Made by a program: the position numbers and the translations under genes. 64,000 nucleotides of DNA. Origin: Prochilodus magdalenae (Eukaryota; Chordata; Actinopteri; Characiformes; Prochilodontidae). Of the stretch, positions 34,377 to 45,357 are shown piece by piece (within the stretch, counting starts at the first letter, position 1; each line of letters starts with the position of its first letter). Under the pieces are notes generated by a model. The model did no database searches, had not been told where the DNA came from, and saw only the letters and a list, made by a program, of their open reading frames with translations. The stretch is from positions 351,501-415,500 of the forward strand of contig JAMWET010001298.1 in NCBI GenBank assembly GCA_024036415.1. Direction: 5' to 3'.

Positions 34377-34413
34377 GAATAGACTAGACTAGATGTTCTA
34401 GTCTAGTCTATTC
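34377..34413. repeat. Perfect 17 bp inverted repeat with 3-base loop
   Basis: The left arm GAATAGACTAGACTAGA (34377-34393), loop TGT, and right arm at 34397-34413 are exact reverse complements. Each arm itself contains a repeated CTAGA/AGACT pattern. Confidence 0.95.
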
Positions 34414-34860
34414 ATACTGTCCTTAGTTCATACAATCCTTAGTTTGTCTGCATTGTAGTGTATATATATCCTGTGCTGTCTTACATTGCCCATAATCCTC
34501 TGTGTCAGCACCAATGGGGTTAGCGCCTACACAGCTACCTTGAGTTTCGGACATAGCCTTCATCTCAGGCATCCCTTCATGGTTCATTCATAACTTTCTG
34601 TGAGGGAGCTTTTAGAGTAGTGAAATCATTCGGACGTCTGGTTCCCATCACCACTACTGTGCACAGAAAGTGACTTGGTTATTTTGTCTAGAACCGAGCC
34701 TTGCACATTGAACCAATCTAGATGGCTTTGTTTACATTGTACACTTCTAATTATGCAGACATTTTGAATAGCTGGGAGAATTCTGCTTTAAGACAGTCAA
34801 CATGAGCGAGAGAACAAGAGAGCGAGAGAATAAGAGAGAGAGATGAACACGACAACGCCC
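34414..34860. other. No gene seen
   Basis: Unique DNA with a short GAGA-rich run at about 34805-34845. Confidence 0.45.
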
Positions 34861-36070
34861 TACAGAATCAGTCTGTTCTAATCACACACTATTCCACCCC
34901 TACCAGCCATTCCACTTGCAGTGTAGCTATCCCACCGCAGCCACCCCCAAATTAATATTCAAAGGTTAAGAGGCCTGCGCCTAGCGTGTAATGAGGAAAC
35001 GGGCTAGTTTGTTAGCGTGGGTTCACGGCGCACCCGTGTTAAGGCATTGTGCACGGATAATTTACGATTCCCATCATCCCTCTCTCTGCAGGGATTAATT
35101 TTGAATTATTTATGCTCCCTATATGCGCGCGGAAGCGAAACATTTTAGTGCATGTCGGCTGCTCGCTCACGGTCAGGCGGCTGAGCGCTGGGCCTAGCCG
35201 AGGAAATGATGTTTGTCTCTTGTTATTAAAGTGCTGCCATATTTTTCCCTTCACCCCGAGGGACTAGACGACCAGAAAAAGGAAATGACGGTGTTTTATT
35301 TAAAAAGGAAAAGTTATGAACTCGTTTCCACCCTAATTAATTGTATTGTTATGCTTATTCCTACTATTTTTGTTTGCCGTTGCCGTGCTGCTTTGTCTGG
35401 GGCAGCTCCACTTTGGGCCTAAATGGAGCACATCCTACGGCTTGATGTATTACCGACAATGCGGCACGGCTGGCCCTCTTAATAAAGCGACGGAAGCCGA
35501 AGTGCTTTATTTGTGGAAATCATGTCAAATGTCAGATCTTTTAATCATGTTTTTGTTTTTGCACAAATGAAAATGGATGGACATTTTGAACTCGGCAAAT
35601 GAAAGGTGCGGCAGGTTAATAGCGGCTTATATTTTGCGCAATTTGTACAGTTACTCATTTCTAATATCATTAGGGAAATTAGCTGCGAGGTGATTTATTC
35701 ACTTATTTTTTTAATAAATCATTTAAACACACACTGAATCTTAAGTACGCGGGCCTGAAGATGAATTGCCGGGGCCGGCTCTGCCCTTCTAAAGTAGAAC
35801 AAAGATAAATCAGGTAATAAACTTAGGCTTACGCTTTGCATAGCATTAATTAGAAGTGTTTTAATTTGCTCAGAACATGCTCGGATCTGTTTAAACGTGT
35901 CAGAGGAGTGTGATGACTAATGAAAGAGGGATGCTCTTTGTTTGATGAGGCTTGGCTCAAGCCAGAGCCACCCCGGCCTGTAAAAGGGCGGCACACACAG
36001 GACGGTGCGCATACGGAAACCTTACACTTTCAAGTTTAGCCTTTTTTGTCTTGGTACTGATCCCGGGTTG
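34861..36070. promoter_or_regulatory. Best candidate for a conserved non-coding (enhancer) block in the window
   Basis: About 1.2 kb without any repeat. Dense AT cores (GGGATTAATTTTGAATTATT, CCACCCTAATTAATTG, AATATCATTAGGGAAATTAG, GCATTAATTAGAAGTG, TTTTAATAAATC) alternate with GC-rich pieces (TATATGCGCGCGGAAGCG, GCCGGGGCCGGCTCTGC). Short frames at 35213-35570 occur in several registers and are not coding-like. Enhancer function is inferred from texture only. Confidence 0.45.
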
Positions 36071-36227
36071 CTCTAATATACTATGAGCTTTTATTGCATT
36101 ATAATGAACTGCTTTCTGGTTTTGAGCCCACTGGACAAAAATGAGTCACCTCACGTGTTTAAGGTGGTAATAATTTCAGGATTCTGCTGATGATGCTGCA
36201 TGAGGATGATGGGGTTATAAATACCTA

Positions 36228-36396
36228 CGGGGTGTGAGTTAGGGGATTCATAGATTGAGAAAAGGTGCTACAGTGCAGTGAATGCCTCGTTCCATGTGTG
36301 GATAATGGGTCTCAAAGCAGATGTTTCTGATTGGCTAAAAGTAGTGAGTGCCAAAGGCCATAGTGTGAAGCAAGTAAGGAAATATACGGTCATATG
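36228..36396. repeat. Dispersed repeat family S, copy 2
   Basis: TGCTACAGTGCAGTGAATGC, an imperfect middle, then GTGCCAAAGGCCATAGTGTG, in the same order and direction as 15600-15760. Confidence 0.55.
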
Positions 36397-36897
36397 GGCA
36401 GCTCGCTACCTGAGTACCGAGTAAGTTTTAAAATCCCTGCTTGTTATTGAGCATGAATGTGGCTGACACACAAAAAATTACTATTTTTAACTATAATAAA
36501 TATAGTGCACTATGTCGGGAGCAAGGAGCTGTTTGAGATTCAGGTTCCGTATGGGAAGAGGTGCACTGTTGACTTGGTGCTGTAAAGACTCACATCTGGT
36601 GACCAAATTGTACTTATTGTACTAATAAAGTGAAGGTTTAACATTATACAGTGCTGGGTTTTCATATGTTCATTATCATACGCCAAAAAGAAATGAAATG
36701 ACCACAATACACAGTGACATTCGTTTCCCTATTCAAGAGTCCGTGATTGCTTGGCAATGATACTGTAGTCTAAAGGAACTACACTGCTTGGCAGAACATA
36801 AGCTAATGTTGATTATTATTACTATTATTACTAATAATTATTTCCTTAAAATGGTGTATTTTATCACATTTGATCTTGGCTGCCATGTTATAAAAGC
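36397..36897. other. No gene seen
   Basis: AT-rich unique DNA directly left of the fold-back element. Confidence 0.45.
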
Positions 36898-37026
36898 CAT
36901 AAGCCATGAGAGGCCCTGCATTGTTGAGATTTTATCATGGGAAAGGGGGTTTTAGGTACCCCGCCTCACCTAACACCCACTTCCCCATGATAATCATCAG
37001 TAGCGCAGGGCCTCTCATGGCTTAAT
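36898..37026. repeat. Fold-back hairpin, arms of about 60 bp
   Basis: Left arm: TAAGCCATGAGAGGCCCTGC, then TTTATCATGGGAAAGGGGGT and TTTAGGT. Right arm, inverted: the same 20 bp exactly, then TTATCATGGGGAAGTGGGTG and TTAGGT. The arms meet around 36959-36963 with almost no loop. The outer 20 bp are perfect, with a mismatched middle. It could be a fold-back mini-transposon or a transcribed hairpin precursor. Confidence 0.9.
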
Positions 37027-37079
37027 GCCTTAATGTAACTAACAATGTAATAATTATATAATTACAATATATAGTCCAA

Positions 37080-37495
37080 ATCTATAGGCATACGTCAGTA
37101 ATAACTCTAACGTTTCTGGGTACATTAACGCACAGCGTTCACCGAGTTTACAGCAGTCCAGCGTTTGTAGGCCTTGCATAAACACAGTACAGCTTCACTG
37201 GAACTAGCATAAGCACATTTAGCACATTTGAAATAGCGCAGCAGTGCTTTGTGATTGTTTTGGCAGCCGAGCTGAATTAGCCATTACATCAATGTGACTT
37301 TTGTACAGAAGAGAGCCCTTTTCTCCTGCCCAACAATGTCTAATAAATCTGCGCGGGGGGGAATATTGATGCGGGGCGCTGACGGTGACACAAAAGAGGC
37401 GGAATGTGGTCGGAGGCTGCGCAGGGTCATGAACAGTATTTTAAGTCTGCAGTTTAACCCTGCAGCCTGTCAGCTCTGACCTTTCGCCAACCCCG
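37080..37495. promoter_or_regulatory. Unique block, weak candidate conserved element
   Basis: Repeat-free mixed composition (AAATAGCGCAGCAGTGCTTT, CAACAATGTCTAATAAATC). No open frame of note. Confidence 0.2.
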
Positions 37496-37507
37496 ACGAG
37501 TGGCTCA

Positions 37508-37565
37508 TTTCTCTCTCTCTCTCTCTCCCTTCGTGTAGAGACAGAGTGAGGGGGAGAGAGAGGGA
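37508..37565. repeat. (TC)n run facing a purine-rich (GA) run
   Basis: A CT run (37508-37532) is followed four bases later by a GAGA-rich run to 37565, so the two can pair as a small imperfect hairpin. Confidence 0.75.
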
Positions 37566-37658
37566 TGTATGAGAGGTGTCAGACAGAGCCGTTTACATGA
37601 AAAGGAGTTAGCCGTTGAAAGCTGGCGCTGTTTTGCAGTCATCTCGTGCAGTTCATTT

Positions 37659-38006
37659 TGTCTTTCTTTTTTCCATGTTTTTCATTCTGTTCCTGTCCTT
37701 TCTATCGCTGTTGTCTCTCTGTCTCTTTGTTTCTCTCTCTTTCATTTATCACTCTCTTTTTCTCTCTCCTTCCCACTCTGCCCTCTCTTTCATCCTTCTC
37801 TTTCCCTTCTCCCGCTCCCTCCCTACTTTCTCTTCTTGCTTTCTTTTCTCCTCTCTCGTCTGTTTTCTTTTTTCCTCTCCTTCCTCTCTTTCTGTCTCTC
37901 TGCCTCTCTCTTTTTCTCATACTATTTCTCTCTCCTTCTCCTTTCTGTCTCTGTTTCCCTCTCTCTGGCTCTCATTTTCTTTTTTCTCTCTCTCTCTCTT
38001 CTCTCT

Positions 38007-38055
<49 letters not shown>

Positions 38056-38082
38056 CTCTCTCCTTCTCTCTCTCTCTCTCTC
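37659..38082. repeat. Polypyrimidine (TC-rich) tract, over 400 bp
   Basis: One strand is almost entirely C and T, ending in a pure (TC)n core at about 38007-38050. All three plus frames and several minus frames stay open, giving Ser/Leu/Phe-rich or Arg/Glu-rich proteins (37569-38123, 37615-38133, 37922-38278). These are artefacts. Confidence 0.95.
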
Positions 38083-38091
38083 GCCTGTATA

Positions 38092-38789
38092 TTTCTTTTA
38101 TTGCCACTTTTGCTGGACGGTGAATTAATGTAAGGGTGAGGCGACCCCCGCACAAGGACAGGCGCATTATTGACCTGTCTAGAAGCTCGAGCGACCTCTG
38201 CATGACCCTACTGTCACCTGCAGTTGACCTTGAGGAGAGCTTCCTTTGTCTCTCACACACATGCACACATGCAATCACACTCCCGGCTCAGCTCTGCGTG
38301 GTCTTGCTTATTAGTGATGATGTGAATGGTGCTGAAATTAACAGCATGCAGTGATGGGACAGAGGGAGGAGGGGCTTCACGCGGTTACAGGGCTGTTGTA
38401 GGCTGTTCTGTTTTCTCAGTGTTTTACAGTTTAGCTCCATCACATTTAGTCATTTAACAATATCAGTTCCCTCCTAAAACTAGGTTTCCAGAACTGCTAT
38501 TATGAGCTCTGATAGCTCTGTCTTAGTGTGTGTGTGTGTGTGTGTGTGTGTAGGAGAGGTGGGAGGTGCCGTGATTTAAACCTGTTTGAAAGCTTTCTGT
38601 AATTACACATGAATTATCCATGAAGGCCTTGATACTAAAGCTCTCTCGCTCTTAGTCAGGTTCGACTGTGTGAAGATGACTGACATATTCCTCTTTTCTG
38701 CAGCATTAAGCTGCTCCCTTTGCTCAGGTGTGCTTTACTTTAATGCCTTAAAAAACACCTCTAAGAGAGACAGCCGTACATAAAGGCTG

Positions 38790-38790
<1 letters not shown>
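38092..38790. other. No gene seen; contains (GT)13
   Basis: Unique DNA with a GT run at 38526-38551. Confidence 0.5.

Positions 38791-38791
<1 letters not shown>

Positions 38792-38870
<79 letters not shown>
38792..38870. repeat. (AT)n microsatellite, about 80 bp
   Basis: A pure alternating AT run. The Y-I-Y-I frames on the minus strand come from it. The SINE begins 23 bp to the right. Confidence 0.98.
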
Positions 38871-38875
<5 letters not shown>

Positions 38876-38893
38876 CCAGTACAAAGACAAATA

Positions 38894-39102
38894 GTGGTTG
38901 CTGTAGCTCAGCGATAACACCACTACACACCTGGAAGTCACCACCACATGTGGGAGACTGGGGTTCAAATCCAGTTCTGGTGACTATGCTGTGCTACACC
39001 AATAAGAGTCCTTGGGCAAGATTCCTAACACTATATTGGCCTACCTGTAATATGATTAACCTTGTAAGTCACTCTGGATAACAGTGTGTGTTAGCTAAAT
39101 GC
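38894..39102 (+). mobile_element. tRNA-derived SINE, copy 2
   Basis: GTGGTTGCTGTAGCTCAGCG (A-box like) and GACTGGGGTTCAAATCCAGT (B-box like) form a polymerase III type promoter. The same body and tail as the copies at 10595 and 58948 follow (CAATAAGAGTCCTTGGGCAA, TTGTAAGTCACTCTGGATAA). Confidence 0.85.
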
Positions 39103-39112
39103 TATTCTCATT

Positions 39113-39625
39113 AGAAATAGACATATAAACAATATTGCAGTAACAGTAAGACACGTGCAAACTGTGTAAGAGCAGCAGCTGTGTGTCAAAAAGTGGATAC
39201 TAGAACTGAGATGGCAAAACCAGCTTTGTGTAAGTGTACATGTAGTAGAGTTAGTTGAGGTAGTGTGTAGATAATGATGTGTAAACAATATAGATATATA
39301 AAGTGTACAGTGCAGTGTAGTAAGAACAGCTAAACAGCTTACAGTACAGATGTACAGTTTGTAGACAAACAAATATAGATAACTAAGCTAGTCTAGCCCA
39401 GTGTGGGGGGATCAGGGTTAGGTCAGCAACAGTCTATAGTGCAGCCAAGTTCTAGTAGGTGCTGCCGGTGTGACCAGTTTGACAGCTGTAGGGTAAAAGC
39501 TCCTCCTGAACCTGGTGTTTCTGGCCCGGATGTTGCGGATGGCAGAGGTTGGAACATGGCTGGTGTGTGGGGTCAGGGGATATGTTCACTGCAATGTTTA
39601 GACACATATATGGTTTAGCACTGGA
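39113..39625 (-). mobile_element. LINE fragment: C-terminus and 3' UTR
   Basis: Minus strand from about 39560 to 39425 reads A-I-R-N-I-R-A-R-N-T-R-F-R-R-S-F-Y-P-T-A, the basic C-terminal end of a fish LINE polymerase (pattern R-x-R-x-S-F-x-P-x-A). What follows to 39113 would be its 3' UTR. The element is truncated and inactive. The SINE lies immediately beyond its 3' side. Confidence 0.6.
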
Positions 39626-39779
39626 GCCGTAAGCTGCTTTACTGAACATACCACCTCTATGGATACCTATAAGTAGATATGTATGTTGACATTGAGGGGG
39701 CTTTTTGGCAATGGCTTCATGATTTGATTTTGTTTCTGTTATTTTCGGGAATATTAAACTATTATCTTCCTCAACTTGA

Positions 39780-40515
39780 AGCTTAGTAATGTAGTAATCA
39801 GCAGCCAGTTAATCCTGCCATGATGAGGTGTCACATCAGCATTACAAGTTTTCAAAAAAAAAAAAAACAGATCCACCTTAGTTACGGTTTAATAATGTGG
39901 TACTAAGCTGAAAGTAATAAGTAGTAACATGTTAGTTATTGGTTATGAGCTTGATAAGTGGGGACATGATAATGGACACCCAAATGTGCAAACTTCCATG
40001 CCACAAACAAAAGTGCTCTCAAATATGTTTAGCTAATAATAATAAGTACAGATTAAAATGGTGGCACACATTAACAGGCCCTGGGTTGAGTGAGACTCAT
40101 CAAACAGAGGACACCCTTCTTCCATTAGTTGTCACATTCCTCTTAACACATTTAACAATAAAAATAAGTCATCAGTTATTAGATTGATAAGATTTAAGAG
40201 GGACTTAATATTGGAGAAAATCAAGGTATAATGCTCTTATTAAGCACATTTATTTGTGTCATAAATGTATGCTCTGGAAAACTTCTTATTTACCGTATTA
40301 ACTGTTTAATAATGTAGTAATAAGCTCATCATAATAAGTGGTGAAATGATCAGTTGTCGGCTTGATAAGACTTAATGGCCACAACAATGCAAAAAGCGAG
40401 ATATAATGCTTTTATTAAGCACATTTATTTGTGTCAAATATATGCTCTGAAAAAGATTTATTTTACCCTATTACATTTTAATAACATAGTAATAAGCTAA
40501 TAATAAGCTGCTTTG
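39780..40515. repeat. Decayed ~174 bp tandem repeat
   Basis: TATAATGCTCTTATTAAGCA with CACATTTATTTGTGTC at about 40229 returns as TATAATGCTTTTATTAAGCA at 40403, a 174 bp step. TTTAATAATGTAGTAATAAG and close relatives recur near 39790, 39888, 40303 and 40480. Three to four old units are likely. Confidence 0.7.
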
Positions 40516-40794
40516 AGTGATTTTGATTTTTTTTTTAGTGAAATTGTACCATATTAGACCTTACTGTCACATCAACTGTCATTTGCTACAGGTATTAAAC
40601 AGCACATTGGTTTACAAATGATCTCTAAGTTTACTGTGGCACAGCACCCACTGTGCACTACTGGAATACACCACCTAAGATTGCATTGCACATGAGATTT
40701 GATTGCTTTCGCCAGACCCTGCACTGATCCTCTGAGAAGCAGCACATTTTTTAGATGCTGGTTTTAAATCAGGAAGGGAAGAGAAAGCGTCTCC

Positions 40795-41640
40795 TGCCTT
40801 TAGGACCCAAGTCAAACTGATCTGTTACAAGTAACGATTCATTATCGTCCTATAAACAAGCTGAAGCTGCCGCAAACACGGGGGCCTATTTTTCCGGCTC
40901 AGCTAATAGAATTGAATTTCACACAGTGCAACTTAAATTAGACATTCCGTAGCACCCCTGAATGGCAGAAATAATCGGCATGGGTGACTAATTTGGCAGC
41001 GCGTTCGCTAAGTACACAAAATCCCCCTTTCTTCCAGCCCTCGCCCGAGGTCTGCGCAGAGCAGAGCGCGAAAAAGCCGGAGACAAAGCCAACATGGAGT
41101 TCGTAAAAATTAACATAGCAAATGACCTGGAGAAGAAGGCCCAATAAATAATCTGATCTTATCACCTCCAAGTATGCGTGGCGGGGAGCAGGAGGCGTCC
41201 AATGAAAATATCCTCGTTAATCTTGCGTACCCTCGGATAAACTTCTTTACAGGAAACCATTTCTCCGCAGACTCTGTGGGGGTCGAGGGAAGGTCACCTC
41301 CTTTCTGCAGTTGACTTTTTTTTTTTTTTCCTCATGTGGAAAGATTAACGAAAACTGACCTTGGACTTTCCTAACTCATTTAGCCCTCTGTTTCTTTTAG
41401 TGTTGTTGTTGTGCTCTGTCTCTGTGATCTGCCGAGCTATTGTCGGGGAGACGCCATGTTGGCAGCACCTTGTTTTTGATTCAATATTCAAAAAGAGCTA
41501 CAAAGAACTGTACGTGTCTCCCTCGATTTTACTGCGTTTTTGTGGCGCCGCCCGCCTCCTTTCTGGCACCCCTTTAAGTGCGACAGAGCTTTGAGGATGA
41601 GCGACTTTTGTCTCTTGCTTGCTGCAGTCGGCTTAAAAAG
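40795..41640. promoter_or_regulatory. Unique block, strong candidate conserved non-coding element
   Basis: Repeat-free except for a T-run at 41318-41330. It has enhancer-like alternation: AACGATTCATTATCGTCC, CAGCTAATAGAATTGAATTT, GGTGACTAATTTGGCAGCGC, CCTCGTTAATCTTGCG. No sustained coding frame. Confidence 0.4.
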
Positions 41641-41971
41641 CTAAGGGAACACTTTAAAGAGGGTGCTCATGCTGTTTTATCCCAGTGACCACATGTGGTC
41701 CGGAAAACCTGATGCATGTTTCGTCCTAGATTAAAATTCAACTTGAAGGTGATGCAGCACCTGGAGCGGAAGAAGTTGTTCAAAACTGTCATGTATTGCC
41801 TTCATCATTTATTACTTACTATAGGCCTATGGTCAACTTGTCTTGGACCAAATAATGGGGCGGGGCCACCTCGGCCATGGGCCAACCATGGACCTAAGAA
41901 TTATCATCATCTTGTCACTGTCTAAAATCCACATCCACATTTTCTGTAAAATATTCAAGTTTGTAATATTA
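41641..41971. other. No gene seen
   Basis: Unique DNA. The frame running into 42250 crosses a transposon end and is not a gene. Confidence 0.4.
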
Positions 41972-42951
41972 CACTCATCAATAGTTGCACCCAGAAAGAA
42001 GTGTCGGATTGCAATGCGATTCGGAAGGACGATACATGTTACTAGGTTACACAGTGCCTCCATACACGGATCTGTTGGTCATCTCCATCAAGACAAAACT
42101 GGGACTCGTCCCTGCATGTCAGACAGTCTGTGGGTTCTCCCTCTCTGTGGTTCGTGTAGTTCTCTCAGATTCTTCATGCTGCCTGTGCGTGCCTTCTTCT
42201 ATCCACTGCCACCAAGGCGTGCTATAGTAGTATCCGCACATTCCGTATAGTGTGCTATATGTTGCTAAGACCATCTAACTCCCTGGAGCCCTAGAATGCA
42301 GACCCTCTCAGACTCTTAAAACTCCTCAAACTGCTTTCAAACTCTTCTCTGGAATGGACAGCACTCGCAACTGGACCCCCTTATACAGTCAGTGTCAGTG
42401 AGACAATAAACTGGGCTCGACCCACGCGAAGCTAAAGGCCAAAGGAGGTTTATTAGACACCTTGAGTAAATGAATGAACACTTTCCTCTTCCTTTGCTAT
42501 GGTTGTGCGATTCACCTCTAGTCAAACACAACAGCAAAATCCCGGCAATCATACCAGAAGGTGTTATGCAGGGTCGAAAACAGTGAGACAGGAAGAGGTT
42601 GATACTAAGGAAGTCAAAGCAATCAGGCTAACAGATCAAAAGGGGAAGAGCAAAAAAGACGACAAAGGAGGTCAAAACCAGAGATATAAGCGAAAGGCAG
42701 GAGAGAAACGCTTGATACCCAGGAAGTGATGAGAACGTCAGCTGGCATCACTCAGTATTCTGCTGAGCTGGGGCGTGAATGATTGGTTGACTCAGGACAT
42801 GTGCGTGTGACGTCATTGGGTAGTGCACTCTGGGAAACAGAGTCCGGGAGATCTGCGGTGTCAGCGTGACACTCACAATGTCAAACCCACCCACCAAGTT
42901 ATTTCCTGTGGGTTGCTTCCCTCTGGGTCCAGCTATTTTTTGATGATGAGT
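41972..42951 (-). mobile_element. Tc1-A family, copy 6 (interrupted)
   Basis: TA precedes the left terminal repeat CACTCATCAATAGTTGCACC. Inverted family sequence continues (GTGTCGGATTGCAATGCGAT) and jumps at about 42050 to the transposase block seen inverted (CTCCATACACGGATCTGTTG) up to about 42112. The other end returns at 42873 (TGTCAAACCCACCCACCAAG) and finishes with TTTTTTGATGATGAGTA. About 760 bp of unrelated sequence fills the gap, so something inserted or recombined here. Confidence 0.75.
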
Positions 42952-43316
42952 ATACATAAAGTGGCTCAACGTTCCTCACCTTTTAGGGCTGATGTGTGAT
43001 GTCTGGATTAATTAATAAACTTTGCCTTGCCCCCCACCTGTTTCTGATCTGTTGCCCTGCCCTGTGATTGACCCTGGGTGTTTCTTGTTCATCAACAGTC
43101 CCATGTTGCACACTCATTGCCAGTTTTTGATTATGATCGTGTGTTTATATGTTATGTAGTTCAAAATAACGTGTTTGGTCATGAACACCAAAACAAGTGC
43201 CTAACACCCTCCCAGCAACCCACTTGCATCCTCCTTTCTTGTCCTCTTCACCCCACCTGCATTATGACAATGCACAACCATAGCAAAAGCAGAGGAAGGT
43301 TTCCATTCATTTACTA
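42463..43316. repeat. Inverted repeat pair, ~48 bp arms
   Basis: The left arm (42463-42511, minus) and right arm (43269-43316, plus) both read GCACAACCATAGCAAA... AGAGGAA... CATTCATTTACT with about five differences. One arm is inside the Tc1-A copy 6 interruption and the other about 320 bp beyond the Tc1 end. The minus arm continues into TCTAATAAACC, a possible poly-A signal. Confidence 0.65.
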
Positions 43317-43599
43317 CATTAACATTGGGGACTGCTTCACACTGTTTTGTTTGTGAAGAGCGGTGAGCAGCCCTATTCACGCTGTGCGGAGAGCAGTAGT
43401 GGGTGAGGTGCCTTGCTCAAAACTTGTCCTTTCAGTTCAGGGAATTGAAACATTCACCCTCCCTTTCACAAGGTGGGTTCCTTAACCTGTTAATATTATT
43501 ATTAATAACATCTTTAATAATTTACATCGTACTACAGCTAGTCCCTGGAACTGGCCTCCTCCGGCCATGTTGCAATGGTGATCTGATGTAATAGCAGGC

Positions 43600-43849
43600 A
43601 AAGAAGTACCAGAGTCCGCAGAGCTTATTGTTTTCTTCATCATTAAATCCAAGACCTGCAGTGTCCCAGTGCCCGCTGAAGGACAAGGGCTGAGACGCTT
43701 GTCCTCACTGAACGGGTCATTTTGGCTACAGTGTTCTCGTCAGGCGCGAGTATGTGTCATTTGTCAGCTTGCCGTGGACCACCTTTCAAACAGGCCTGTA
43801 GGAGTGAAGGCCAGAAAATAAATCTCTATCACTCTAAATAAAAAGTGAC

Positions 43850-43887
<38 letters not shown>

Positions 43888-44420
43888 CTTGCAGAATAAC
43901 ACTGAGACAATAGTGATTTGTGTGCCCTACTTCTGGCTCCACACGCTACGAGAGAAGAATGAAAAAGTTGTCAAAGCAGCCCTGTCCACTTCAGCCCAGC
44001 CACAGCCTTGAGACTTTGAGAATTAGATTCTTCTAACTCGCACTACATCATGGATGATTTATCGATAAGGGAAAGCTCTAATTTACACTGAAGACATGGA
44101 CACTGTCACCTCAGGGTGGGAAGCGGTGGACTGAGTTCGTCTTGCCTCCGGGTTAAATCCTGTGCTATGACTTATTTATGCATTACTGTACAAGACATTG
44201 TCTCACAGCCCATGAGGTCAGCTGCGAGGTGGCATTTCATACTAGAGACAGGCCATACTAAATAAAACAGGCTCCGGTAGTAAATAACCTGAGGACGTCG
44301 CAGTTATCACCTGCAGTTATTAAAGCATGCTGTAATTTAATGCTAATTATTTATCATTTACTGTGTTCTTTTGTTTGAAGGTGCAGATTGTAATCTTTCG
44401 ATCAATATTCCAGTTGTGAT
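43600..44420. promoter_or_regulatory. Unique block with (TC)n, candidate conserved element
   Basis: A (TC)n run sits at 43853-43889. Both sides are repeat-free with pieces such as GATGATTTATCGATAAGGG, GTAATTTAATGCTAATTATT and GACGTCGCAGTTATCACC. Candidate enhancer by texture. Confidence 0.3.
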
Positions 44421-45357
44421 GGTGGATAAGGATGTATTTTATTATCATTTGACGTGAATGAGCTGTTATTGTGCAAACTGTCAGAAAGAGAAAGTGTGCT
44501 TTACATTTTGGTGTTTTTGTCACTTATTTTCATTGAAACTAATAACATTTTTTGAAATGTATACTTGAACCTGCCCTACACCGAATTTAATCCCATACAA
44601 TGTCTAATTCCATTCATAACTATATAATTTTGTAAGCAATTCCTACATAACTATGTAATTAAAAATGTAATTACACTTGTAAACTATAACAAATAGTACA
44701 GACTATAAGAATAATAGCTGCTGATAATGTAGTCCCAATGTATTGCAAATCAAAGTCTAAACTCATTGCTTCAACCTTTACAACAACTGGGTTTGGTAAA
44801 TGTACTTGAAACATATCAGTGCTGTTCCAAAGCTCATACGTCCTCATAACTCATAGCTGTTTTCACCCTACGAAAACATGCATTGCCTTTGTTCTTGAAT
44901 TATAATCTGAGAGATAACAGCCGTACCGTAGCATGATCTAGTTAAAACAATAAACACAAGTGTAGACTCGGAGGAGAATAAATGAAGTGCATAAAACTAA
45001 AGTAATAAAACACAGAGGTAAAGTGCAGATCATTGGAGAGAAAAGGCGCAGTGTTTCAGAAATTAAGTGCTAATGAGTGCAGTAAGATGTTGTCCTAGAA
45101 GATGCCTGGAAAGGGGAATCTCGTTATATTACGTTCTGAACATGATATCATCAAAATATCATATTTTTACCAGTTATAGGGTTTTGTTAGAACAGCAATA
45201 GTATATAACAGAGCCTCTGTTATGGCATCATTACACAGACCTGCTGCCTTATATAAATAAAAAGAAAGCGGTGCCTATAACTTAAGGTATTTGTAAATGT
45301 AAATGTAAATGTAAATGTATTTGAATGGTATCAGAATGTGTGGCAGTGTCAGTGACT
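44421..45357. other. No gene seen
   Basis: AT-rich unique DNA, ending in a short (AAATGT)n run at 45294-45319 just left of the minisatellite. Confidence 0.5.

Noticed and set aside
37569..38278. Open frames up to 184 codons on both strands
   Set aside because: They run through the TC-rich tract; the predicted proteins are only Ser/Leu/Phe or Arg/Glu.
38894..39102. tRNA gene
   Set aside because: A- and B-box-like motifs are present but no intact cloverleaf; the body and tail are those of the SINE family.
41843..42250. 135-codon plus frame
   Set aside because: Crosses an inverted Tc1-A end; antisense to transposon sequence.
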